Assembly (NCBI RefSeq): GCF_020497125.1 | Contig: NC_059084.1 | Span: forward strand, 10,505,501-10,569,500 | DNA length: 64,000 nt | Origin: Mauremys mutica | Taxonomy: Eukaryota; Chordata; Testudines; Geoemydidae | Direction of reading: 5' to 3' | Part shown: positions 39,290 to 64,000 of the stretch, in pieces | How the letters are laid out: each line of letters starts with the position of its first letter | How positions within the stretch are numbered: position 1 is the stretch's first letter | Program-made: the position numbers and the translations under genes | The notes under the pieces: generated by a model | Seen by the model: the letters and a program-made list of their open reading frames with translations, nothing else | What the model was told of the DNA's origin: nothing | The model's database searches: none

Positions 39290-40231
39290 CCTGTTAATAC
39301 ATCCCAGAATGATATTAACCTTTTGACATTAGCCTGAATGACATTGTTGACTCATATTTAATTTGTGATTCACTATCACCCCAAAATCCTTTTCAGCTTC
39401 GCTTAGCACATTAAAAGTAGACAGGATGAAAAGCAGTTTTCACCATTAATAAAGAAATTTAACTGAAAATACAATTATGTACAACGGTTATTATGAGCCT
39501 AATACTGATGGCTGCCATTTACTGACCTGTGTGTGACACTGACAGAATGATACTCAAAAGCAGTTCCCATCCTGCTTTAACACTGACCTAACAAATGAAA
39601 TACCAGCTTTCATACTTAATATTCAAACAAACTGATTAACTTCATTTTTGGATGGTTCCACCAATAGGATGGAAACTAGTTCTGTATGTTATGCTGGAAC
39701 TCCCACCTTGCCAGTCTCCAAATGAGGTCATTTTTTGGTGTCAGGGCTTTCACCAACTGAGGTTCAGAAATCCCCTTTGTAACTTATTTTATTTTCAAAA
39801 ACTTTTCTAAGTTTGTTAAAGCAGAAGAAGGTTCCTCCCCCTAACGCTGAATTTCAGAAACACCAAGCTGAAGGAGAGGGGTAGTTTTCCTCTCTGAATG
39901 CAATGAAATTTTGCCTATAAATATTTTTCATGGTGGTATAAACACAACATACCTTATGAAGGAACAAGGGTCTGGTTTTGTAAGTTGCTGACTGCCCTTA
40001 GCTGCCACTGATGCAACTCTATATGCCTGATTCTGCTTTTTAAAGTTAACAGGAGTTTTGTCATTGACTTCACAGGGAAAAGGATTCAGTGCTAACACTG
40101 CCAACATGGATAAAAACATGTATTGTACGAAAAAGCAGAGAAGGGGGTTTCTCCTCCAATGTAAATTGTATTATTTGATAGCTCGTAATTATTTTATCTA
40201 CCTTCAGCATTTATATAGCACCAATAACCAA

Positions 40232-40450
40232 TGGTTTCATTGTTAAGGCACTGGACTGGGACTCAGATGACCAGGATTCTAGCCCCAAATTTGGGCTCTC
40301 TCTGTGGTTTAGGTAAATCATTTCATTTCTCTGTACCTCATTTCCCCATTCGTAAAATGGGGATTTAATACAAACATCCCACTTCACAGGAATGTTCATG
40401 GTTATAAGGTGCACAGATACTACTGTGATGAGCACCACAAAAATGCCTAT
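40232..40450 (+). repeat. MIR/tRNA-SINE-like element
   Basis: Contains TTAAGGCACTGGACTGGGAC, then TTTCTCTGTACCTCATTTCC and CGTAAAATGGGGATTTAAT. The tRNA-like head and core match MIR. It is not a functional tRNA gene. Confidence 0.75.
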
Positions 40451-40459
40451 AAACAAATG

Positions 40460-43400
40460 ATAAATCTATGCATAGATTTATTGGTTAAAAAATATCCTGC
40501 TGCATGTACCAATTCTGAAAGTGTGCAGTACGAGACAACAGGAATTAGCTCCCGTTCCTCATGTTAGTCCCCATTCACACATTTTGGGGGAAATCCTGGC
40601 CCAATGAAGTGAGTGAGTAAGAAAAAGACTCCCATGGACTTCTATCAGGCCAGGATGTCACCCTCCATTTAAAAAGGTCATTGTTGATGCTGTCTGAGCT
40701 ATCTGGGTTTGTAGGGTAAATCCTCCACAGTTAATAGATTATTTCCCTTAACAGACCATAGAAAGCACCTCTGGAGACATGTCTATTGGCTGTATCACAC
40801 TGGCTGGTGCACATGTACACTAAGTCCACACTGCTAAAAATCCTTGGGGTGAAATAAGTTACTGCAAATGCACAGTAGCTGATTTTGAAACCACAACACT
40901 GCTACAATTTATTATCATCATTTTTACAAAATACCCAAAGTGATCAGATCATATGGTAGATTACTGACTTGCCAAAGGTTATGTTTTAAATCAGAACCGT
41001 TTTTGAGTTATACAAGTGCCAAAAATATCTTGAACCAATCTTTGTTTTTAAATCAACCCCTGACCAACAAAACAGTTGTATAATTTAAAACAGAACCAAA
41101 AGTTTGTGTTGGAAATTGTTTAAAAACCAACCCTCCAAATCGTGCTGGAGCAGAAGCCTTGTATGGCAAGATTTAGCCTGGGGCAATTTGGTGCCAAGGT
41201 ATAGACTCCCCCTATGGGTTTATAATGGAAATACTGACACAACCTTAACTATAGTGATGCAAACGTGCCCCTAAAACACTGTATTGGTTTTTATTAATAG
41301 AAGTGGTAGTGTTTACATTTGCAGGTATCTTACACTTCAGCATCAATGAATACTGAGTAGAACGAGCAAAGTCTTGGATGTAAGGGTCAGAAATGCCCAA
41401 ACAGGTGAATGAGACAAAAGGTGAAAGTCCTCAATTATGAAAACAAGAAGTTCAAATAAATAAATGAGGGACGGGGAGGGAAAATAATAAAAGTAAGAAA
41501 ATAAAAGCAAGCGTTAAGTTGGAATGGTTCAAATAACTTCAAATGATGGCTACTAAATTAGAGAGAGAAGAAAACACAGTTACTAATTAAATAGCAAGCA
41601 TTAAAGCTTTATGGTTTTGTATTAAAAATAAAAACAAAAAAAAAAAGAAAAGCTGTTAAAAATAAGACTTGCGTTTACCAGGCCACCAAACTGCATGGAC
41701 TACTGAAGAAACTAACAAAGGCAATACTGAGACATTAAGACACACACACACTCCATACATGTGCAACCTGACTTTTCAATACATTGCCTTCTCTCTCGCT
41801 CTTGCTCAAAAAAAGCATCTCCTAAACATTTCCATTCATATAAAGCTTTATAGGAAAGTTTCTTAAAATGCTATTGTCTTATAGATTTCTTCTTTGTTAC
41901 CTATGCTTGTGTATCCTTGTCATTGTCAGAGGAAGGAGTTTGACATAGTTTTTGTATTTTTAAGAGGAGGTGCTTTCTTTTTCTCAGATCAGAGATTACA
42001 TCCCTTACCATTAGATCCCCCCCCCTCCCCGTATATAAATTTGGTGCTTCCACCAACTTCCTCCAGGCTTAAAAAGATAAGGGTTGGCACTAAACTTAAA
42101 GGTTTTGGCTTCTGTAACAAAAATTAAGGCTCATGTTTTATTTCCTTTTCTTTTTCATCCCACTTTTACCTACTGAAACCCCAACCCTTAACCTACAGGT
42201 AGTGATTCCAATCTAAGAATGTGAGGGCTATTTTGGGTCAAGCTCTTCTACCGATTCACAAGGTTCAGATGGCAGCTTTCCAGCTTGTGAACTGGACAGA
42301 CAGGTTTTTCAAATCTCATTAGCCATTGCAGCTAAAGCTTCAAGACAATTTAGCGTCTTCTGAAAGATCACTAGTCATTCTGAACCAAGTGGGGAATGAG
42401 ATATTACCAACACTAAGTCCTTGCTTTCTGCATGTGTGAAAATGGACTAGGTGGTTAATTTCCTCATTAAAGGAAGCCACAAAAGCAACAATAACAAAAC
42501 ATTCTCAATTCTGCATCGTTACAGTTCGTAATATTAAAAAGGCATCCAGTACCTGTAGCAAATCTAGCCACACAGACATTGCTGACCACACCCTAGCATT
42601 AATTGAAACTGGACCTCTTCCCAAAAAGAAATTAACGTCTTGTGAAAAAAGCTAGTGCGAAAGCAAAGAGGTAATTTTTAAAAAATTCACTGTGTTAAGA
42701 TCCAGATTGGTTTGGGGGGAGTAGGTGGGAGGGAGGGAGCGGAGAAGGGTGTTTGAGTAATATATGCTAACACTGTTCTAGATGTGTTATTACAGCTGTA
42801 ATTTTTGACTTTGTACAAATTGTACACATAGGTTTAGACACATGAAAAAGTAATACACTCACAGAGACATAAAACACCTAGGTATAAAATATAAAGCAGT
42901 GTAGTAGTTACTAAAATTACATGCTCTCTTATTGCTACAGTGATTTTTGCTCTTTTTTCTTTTTACTGTACCACATGTTGTTCTAAGCATATAATTTGCA
43001 TAAATTATTCAAGTTTAAGAAAAAAATCCACACATGTTCACTTTAAGCTACTTATATAGTTAATATAAAATAAAAAGGTTCTAAGATATCTCTTTATTAA
43101 AAGAGAGATAAAAATGTCATTTGAAACTGGAATTCAGTGGCCAAATCCAAGGGCGGTGTACACTGTATCATTCTCGTAGTATTATGCCCATGCAGGATAG
43201 CGGAGTTTGGTGGGGTATTTGGCCTAGTCTACAGATGGTCACCAGACCTGCATGATACCTATGTGTTTGTTTTTGTTCTGCTTTTGACTTTTGCAAAAAG
43301 GACTATGAATGACCAAAGACTAACATTTATAATTTGTAGCAAAATTTGGTTTATGTAGAAACAAGCCATGTTTTGCATTTGGATAGAGATTTAAATGAAT

Positions 43401-43600
43401 TAAAGCTAAAAATTAAAAAGCATGATGCTGCAACATCTGGTCACTTGTTGAAGACCTCACTTTTAAAGTGGTTAAGTTTGCACAATTTGTACTTTTTTTT
43501 GTTTTTTTTTGTTTTTTACTAAACAGTATTTTTCCTTCTTTTATAAACCAGAAAAACTAAACTACAGATAAATTTTCCCTACCTTGAGCTAATGCTGCAG
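40460..43600. other. AT-rich intergenic region downstream of GNAS
   Basis: No exon or clear mobile element recognised. Several A-rich runs (about 41620-41650) and T-rich runs (43490-43520). It may include a distal GNAS 3' UTR, which the sequence alone cannot show. Confidence 0.4.
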
Positions 43601-43689
43601 ATAGGGTTGACAAAGCTGTACAGCGCAATCAAACATACTTACATCTTAGCTCATTGTACAGGTACAGCCATAATCAAGGCACAAAGATC

Positions 43690-44578
43690 TTCTACAAGTT
43701 ATTTTTTCAATAAAGTTGTACAAAATAATACATTTTACAGTCTGTACAAGAATAATAATCCAGCAGTAAAATAAAAAAATGAGGGCGGGGAGAAGAAAAA
43801 GAAGGGAAAGACCGTGAGGACTAAAGTCCAGATAATGATTTTTATAGCAGACAGGATCATCAGTGGACAAACGGAAAACAGTGTGTGGTTAACTCTTTCT
43901 GCAATCACAGGCCATACGCAGTTCAATTCTTAACGTCCATGGTCATCTTAAGACCACCAACACTGGATTTAAAAATACCCTTCTGAAAGGTAGCGGTTAG
44001 TTTTTGCACTGTCTAGGTCTGTTGTAGAATTGTCAGTATTTCCGTTCAAAGCCACATTACAGTCAGAGAACCAAACTCAAGTGTCTGTCTTCAAACTTGG
44101 TCTGTGACTTGGCACCTTCTTTTGTCTGATGCAGTGAATGGATACAAAGTTGAGATCATGGGTTATATGATTATGCCCACAACAGTGCTAAATTACCTAA
44201 GGTTTTCTCTCCTCCTCCTCTTTTTTTTTTTGTTAACTTTTTAAATTTTATCCCCAATCCTTTCAGGTGCTCCACATTCAGGGCCTTAAATTAATTAATT
44301 TATTTAGTTAACAACAGTGTTAGGGAACCCCCCATGAAAATGGCCTTTAAATTTTAGGTGCCATTTCAAACTGTCTGAGGGGGACACAAGCAAGCTTAGA
44401 AGTGCTGCTATTGTCCAGCAAGGAGAAAAAGTTGAGGGGTGCAAATCAGAGGGAGACTGCAACAGTTCTCTTCCACCCTATGTGGGCAAGGTTTTTTTTT
44501 TGTTTCTTTTTTGTTTTTCTTTTTTTTTTTTTTTAATAAGGAATAAGGAGTCCAAAACACAGAAAAAAGTGCTCTCCA
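43690..44578 (-). other. GNAS: GNAS 3' UTR candidate
   Basis: Sequence directly after the stop codon on the minus strand. A minus-strand AATAAA lies at 44299-44304. An A-rich stretch in the RNA sense covers 44492-44534, starting 45 bases after the stop. The end point given here is arbitrary. Confidence 0.4.
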
Positions 44579-58403
<13,825 letters not shown>

Positions 58404-61400
58404 CTGGGGAAAAAATTAAAATGTCATTTTTCATCGTCAAATACATTCGTGATCTGTATCTAAAGTTTAATTACAACTTTTGAGTAGGCTTCACCTAAAA
58501 GATAGGCTATCAGGTGTTTGGGTTTTTTCCACCCCGGTGTCTTACATTTCATATTTACAAAATGCTGAAGTGATGTAAATTATTTAACATATGAATGGCA
58601 CTACGTCTGCAACAGCAATACAAAAAGAATTGCATTGGCTACCACTGTCCAGCAGAGGGCCAGGAACACAAATTTAATCAACTGTTCTGATAATCTCATT
58701 ACAATTTTCACTAAAACAGTTTCATTGTTAAGAAATACACATGTGGTTTTATTTTTTTCAAACCGTGTGGACAAATATCTATATCTAAACACTAGTATAA
58801 CTTGTGCCATCATTCTCGGCTACCCCTAACATTAGAACATTAGGCAAAGTATTTCTTTCATTGCATTTAGTTATTACAAAAGCAAGACACGAACATTATT
58901 TTTAAATCAAACTTTACTACTTTATTTCAAAAGAATGGGTGAAATCCCTGCACCAATTATGTTGCTAATTAAGTTAAGAGTAAAGTAGGATTGATCTGTC
59001 CTTTGATTGTTTGCAGAAGTTCTTTTAGTTTACTTACCAGAGTAGGTAACAGCAGATTAATTAGCCATAACGAGATTTGTATTACTCAAATTGATTAATA
59101 CAACTAAAGAAGATAGCAATGCTAACGTGGTCTTTAAAATGCCTTTAGCAGTAATCATTCCCTCCTGATTTCCTTTCGTTTTAACTGGAAGCAAAAATCC
59201 CAAGATGCTGCTTTATTAATTACTTGTTTCACAACCGTTGCAAAATGCTCACACATTTATCAAGAAAATGCCTTAATATATATGCTTTATAGCCCCACGA
59301 GCACAGAGATAAACAACGGATGCAGAGAATAGGCTCTAGTGTATATTGACACCAATGCAGCTCAACTATATGAAAATTCTTCCCTCTCAGCTCACCTTTC
59401 ATAGATACTCAATATTTGTGCCTACAGCAGCATCCAGATTTTATGCTACAAACTTCTCCATATCACACCTGTCATACCACGTGGGTATCCAAGCTACACA
59501 GCATTTATACAGCCTCCATATTAATATTACCAAGAGGCCTGAAAATACCTCTGCAGTTAGCTTTTTTGGTAATTTACTACAATCTAGAAGCACTGTGTTT
59601 TTGAAAGATGCCACACTGAAATTCCTTCTGACCGAATTCCTCTGTCCATAGAACAGGAATAGCACAAGCAGTCGAAATACAAGTTTTCCCTCCCGTTCCT
59701 ACACACTCTTTGAACAATGCATTTCAACCCTCACCTGGTTGACCTTCTCTAGGGTCAAGAAAGCATCTCAGTCTCCATGCATATTTTATCACTGGTCACT
59801 CTGCTAAGATTACAAATAGGGCCAATTAGCACCAACTCTAACACGGGCTTTGTGAAGTAGACATTGTGCACTAGGAAATGGACTAAAATGATCAATTGTT
59901 TCCACAGGCCAGTGAAGAACCACCAGCAATGAATTTAGGTCACTACTTACCCATATCAGACTTTTACATATTTCCAGATTTGCAAGTTTAAAAACACTGG
60001 GCTATATCCTAAGAAGCAGCAGTAGCATTATTAAAAACAATATACACCTAAAAATCAGCTCCTATTGACAATGTTTTCGCAGCGATACAGCTGAAGACGG
60101 AGGTAGAGCTAGAGGCAAGGAAACAGAGCAGTAGAGGGAAACTTGTATTGCCACTGCTCATACTGGATTTGTTCTCAAATCTTCCGGGCTATTAATCAAA
60201 TAACATGTGATGTTTAAAGTAAAAAACAAACACCATTTCAAAAAAATGAAAAATCAGGGTGTTTAGGATAAGACTGTCTATGGATTCAGACTAGACAAAC
60301 GGTCAACAGGTAATAAAGGCATTCTGCTTTTAAAACTGCAGTCTCAGGAACATGTGGTGACAATGTATATTTCATAAGCAGGAGGATATCTGATGCAGGA
60401 ATTCTTGCTATGTTATGAACGCTGAGCTGTTATATTAATCACCTATGCAACTTTGAAACATCCCAGTCTTTCCACACAATATACACCTAAGAGTAACATT
60501 TTATAGTAAGCTTCCACAAACTCTTTTTTACTTTCATAAGAACGCAATGGGTTTTGGAAACTCTTGACAATTAGAAAACAACGAGAGATTTCTAAAACCT
60601 GGAACTGAAAGTACAAACCTCTTACTGTTGTTTATGCAGACTATTTTTAGACCTATGATTTCCTTGAAAAACACCAGCCACATAGGAGAAGCAGTAATGT
60701 ACGGGAGATGAATTCCAACGGCTGCATCCATGCCAGGTAAAATAAGTTTGAATGTAATAAACATTTCTTCTTTCCCCAAAACAAGTTCCAATATTCAATA
60801 AAGTTTGATATTAAAAACAATACTACTTTAGAGGAAAGCATGTAATTGTGTGACAGTTACCAAAAAACCTACAATCATCCTTCAGCAGCATTTTTGGAGG
60901 AAGAGAGCAAAGTAAGTGTTAAATACAGAGCTCTCCTTTCTATGCATATTCCACTTCATGAAAAGTGTTTTAGAGACCTTAATTCCCAAAACACACACAA
61001 GAAAATCATACTGATTTATAGATGTGTGATGCATATTTGTAGGGACACCTCTTGAACAGACTGAGGCTATCTGCAAAATTAAGGTGATATTTGCAAAAAA
61101 ACAAAAAGAAGATCAAAACGGCAGTGGAAAAGCTACCATCTCTCCTGTTGTAACTAAAGTGAGGGTGTGTGCTTGGGGGGGGGGGGGGGGGAATGGGAGA
61201 AGGAGGGAGTGAAGAGAGCTCAGAAAAGCTCACAGTACAAGACCCGGAGAATACCGAGTTACTACAAATCAAGACTGATTTCTTTTTGAGTATGCAATTT
61301 ATCCAGTAAAAGAGATTATACTCAGTGAGAGTAAAACACTTCCAACTTGGTTTCATTTTAACATGCGAAATTAACGAGTAATTAAAAATACATACAAATT

Positions 61401-63999
61401 TATCGTAATGACTATTTTTCTTTCTGAAGTTCCTTTCATGATCTGTCCAAAATGTGAAGTTTTGGGTGAGGACATTTCAGTGCCAGTCTGCATTCACTAC
61501 ATTCACTACTAGGGTAGACAGGTACAATTCCACTGACTCCAGAGGAGACGTGCCCATTTATGTCAGCTCTGAAAATGTATGTAAACAGATTTAATCTATG
61601 GGACTTCAGGCTGGAGACAGAAAATGTAAGGATGACACACGCCTTCCAATTTACTGGAGAACACAATCTGCCGTGGAAGAGAAGTTGAGAAGAAATTTGT
61701 AATGGGCTCTGGGATGTTTAGAGGGACAGAGAAAGGTAGCTGTGATGAAATAAACAGCAGAACCGTTGCTGTGTTTCAGAAACAAAGGAGCCAAAATCCA
61801 AGATCAAGCTAGATCTTGTATCAATAACAATTTCTGCTTCAAACTACAAAAACAAACTGACACAAAAAACAACCCTCAAAACTACACTGCCTTTTTCCAT
61901 GCTGCTTTGTTGAGACTAGAGGAGGAAGTTATTTTCCAGAAAGCAACTCTGCCATTCAGTCAGCAGTCATTTCCACTTCTCACTGGGGGCCCAACCCTGC
62001 CTTGCACCGAGTTGCAGGACTGGGTCATTGCTCTGCAAAATATTCTCTCTTTGGCACAGGTGACCTTTATCTACACTATTAAAAAAAGTGCTAAGAAGCA
62101 GGGTGGGAGGTGTTAAATAATTTAAGTTAATTTGCAGCTAGCAAAACAAACCAACCAACTTCAACAGAAGCAGGAGCAGGGCCTTAGTACAGAATCAGAC
62201 TTCTGTCTTGGATATTAAAATTCGTTGTATTAAAACTTAAAGGTAAACGAAGATGATCTGAAACAAAACCAGGATTTTTCCTCAGACCTAAGGGAAGGGA
62301 AAGGACACACAAAATGTAGGAGATATAAGCCACTGTGAACCATCATATTCCCTTCCACTTTTTAGGCACTGTATTTATTAAACAAAACTCAGACAGAAAG
62401 CTGGCACAAAGGTTCCTTTTCTGCCCTTCTTGCCATAGCGTGGGGGGACACAGTAAGGAACTGAATCATTCACTCCGAAGACTGTTCCAAATTTTAATAA
62501 ACCTGATATTCCCCAAGCAAGATAAGAATTCCAGATAAAAGGACCTACTTATTTCCATTCTCTCTTCAGCAGTTCCGGAGTTTAAGAATTATCTGTTCAG
62601 AAATCTTTTCTGCTACTACTGTGCGTTCACATTTGGGGGTCTAGATTAGCAAATGAAGATGGAGAGCTATTAGCATAAGTTCTCCTTACTTTCCCCTTCA
62701 GAAAGATTTATAAATCGATGTAAAAAACCCCATCCCACGCAACCACCTAATGCCACGCTTTTTAGAAGAGCTGGACAATAATCAAAGTGCGTCTGTCTCC
62801 TTGAAGATTTCCCCTACTGAAGAAACAGAAAAATTTGCCAACCTTTTCAGTAAACAGTAACTTGAAATTTTAGTCTTTGCAATCTGATGAAGTGGTTGAC
62901 AGACAAGCAAAAATTCTGAATCTCAGTCTAAAAGAGGCTTTTGTTCTAATCAAGGAGAATATAGCAAAGGTCTCCTTCAACAGATCACACATCTATTTTC
63001 AGAGAGGCAAGTTTTATTCCTATCGGATACTATTTTTTGTAAAACCATCACCTGAGTTTACAAGCAAAATGAAACCAACACTGACTTCTTCCTAGACCCC
63101 CTTTTCTGACACATTAACCTCCCACAAGTTACCACTGCACATGATGTATTTCAAAATATTTCAGTCTCAATTTTAAACAAAAACATTTATTTGAAACCTG
63201 TTTCTTAGTAGTATTAGCACTTCGGAGTTGTAAAGCTCCTTCCATCTGAGACTCTCAAAGAACTTTACAGATACCAAATCAGGCTCACAACGCCTGCCTC
63301 CCCACCCCAAGGTAAATATTAGTCACCCTATTTTAAAGACGAGGAAATCAAGATACTGAAAGGGTAAAAGAGCTGCCCAAGGTCATATATCAAGCCAGCA
63401 AGAACAGATTCCAGATCTCCTCTCAGCCTTGTGCTTTTATTACTCCATTATTATTCTGAACTAATCACAGTCCTATTTGTCGTGGTTAGAGGCACCTCCG
63501 AGGGAGCGGTCACAGTTCAGTTTCTGTTTCTGAAAATGAAACCATTAGTTGTTTACTGATTTTACCAATGAAGGGCCTGATCCTGCAGATATTACCTATG
63601 CAAACTCCCATCAAAATCAGTGACAGTTTTGCCTCATCAAGCACAGCAAAATTAGGTTCTAGTGTCATTTAAGAGAGAGAAAATAAACTGTAAATTAAGT
63701 TCAACACTAATATTATTTGGAAGTAACATGTGCCTTTCTTGCTCCAGAACAGATCATCACCTTTTACAGTACTTTGAATTTTCTGCCTTTTGTCTCTCTA
63801 TCATAATTTTGTTATTTAAGTGTAGCTTTTTAAAAAGCAAAGGTGATCTAAATATCTGAGAATTGAAATTCTTTCCTCAAAGACTTTGTCTATTCTGCAG
63901 CTACAGAGTTCCAAGTTACTGTAAAATTATATAATATTTTTCTTAAAGGGACATTCAGGCTGAGAAGTCCAAAATTTTATGTCCTGTAACTTGAAAGTA
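58404..63999 (-). other. GNAS: GNAS intron 6, partial
   Basis: No sequence encoding the helical-domain block of exon 6 or earlier was found, so the intron runs beyond the window. It holds a G run at about 61177-61191 and the MIR-like repeat below; the rest is unassigned. Its short open frames lack conserved character. Confidence 0.7.
63215..63450 (-). repeat. MIR-like SINE, reverse orientation
   Basis: Contains CAAAGAACTTTACAGATACC, TATTTTAAAGACGAGGAAAT and GAGCTGCCCAAGGTCATA, the complement of the MIR core. Confidence 0.75.
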
Positions 64000-64000
64000 G

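Larger units (their letters stand above)
37945..39412 (-). mobile_element. CR1-type LINE 3' end, interrupted by two insertions
   Basis: Read on the plus strand this is the complement of a CR1 3' segment: GGACCTCAAGAGGTCATCTA, then GACAGGTGTTTGTCTAACC, CTGGACACAGCACTCCAG and TTGTTGACTCATATTTAATT. Two foreign blocks (38021-38539 and 39016-39289) break otherwise continuous CR1 sequence. Only the 3' part is present, as usual for 5'-truncated CR1. Confidence 0.8.

Noticed and set aside
40232..40450. A tRNA gene
   Set aside because: The tRNA-like head is followed by a MIR-type core and tail, and a cloverleaf cannot be formed convincingly; this is a SINE.
58404..63999. GNAS exons 1-6
   Set aside because: Searched by eye for the reverse complement of the helical-domain block, the P-loop and the N terminus; none seen.

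Overview
This is a window of vertebrate nuclear genome, most likely from a turtle (Testudines). The genes are split into short exons with GT-AG introns. Three amniote genes sit in an order familiar from human 20q13.32 (CTSZ, NELFCD, GNAS), read here in reverse. The non-coding DNA holds CR1-type LINE 3' ends, MIR-like SINEs and many short hAT- and Tigger-like inverted-repeat elements of kinds I associate with turtle genomes. The turtle assignment is an inference from repeat content; the gene identities come directly from the translated exons.

Layout. (1) 1-6079 and a 3' UTR beyond: CTSZ (cathepsin Z/X), plus strand. Exons 2-6 are present and encode the whole mature protease; the signal/propeptide exon lies upstream of the window. 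(2) 10563-22832: NELFCD (negative elongation factor C/D), minus strand. All 15 coding exons are present and join in frame to 583 codons plus stop. The gene starts in a CpG island at about 22.6-23.5 kb and converges tail-to-tail on CTSZ. (3) 23-44 kb: intergenic DNA with no gene I can support. It holds hAT-like MITEs, a pair of about 1.1-1.25 kb inverted repeats, a fold-back SINE, a CR1 3' end broken by two insertions, a small local duplication and MIR fragments. (4) 44579-58403: GNAS (Gs alpha), minus strand. The last seven coding exons (numbered 7-13 as in human) encode residues equivalent to about 178-394. Exons 1-6 are beyond the right edge, and 58.4-64 kb is intron.

The genes do not form an operon-like unit; they are neighbours by conserved synteny. 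CTSZ is a lysosomal carboxypeptidase, NELFCD a nuclear RNA polymerase II pausing factor, and GNAS the G protein that activates adenylyl cyclase. All supported exons have intact frames, splice signals and key residues, so nothing suggests pseudogenes.

I did not find an unknown multi-gene system. The most rewarding observations concern repeat dynamics: target-site duplications that date or order insertions, an internal empty-site control for one MITE, fold-back SINE copies, and inverted repeats. A few RNA-level features also stand out: a polyadenylation signal inside a perfect hairpin in the CTSZ 3' UTR, a weak 5' splice site in NELFCD, and an A-rich tract just after the GNAS stop codon.
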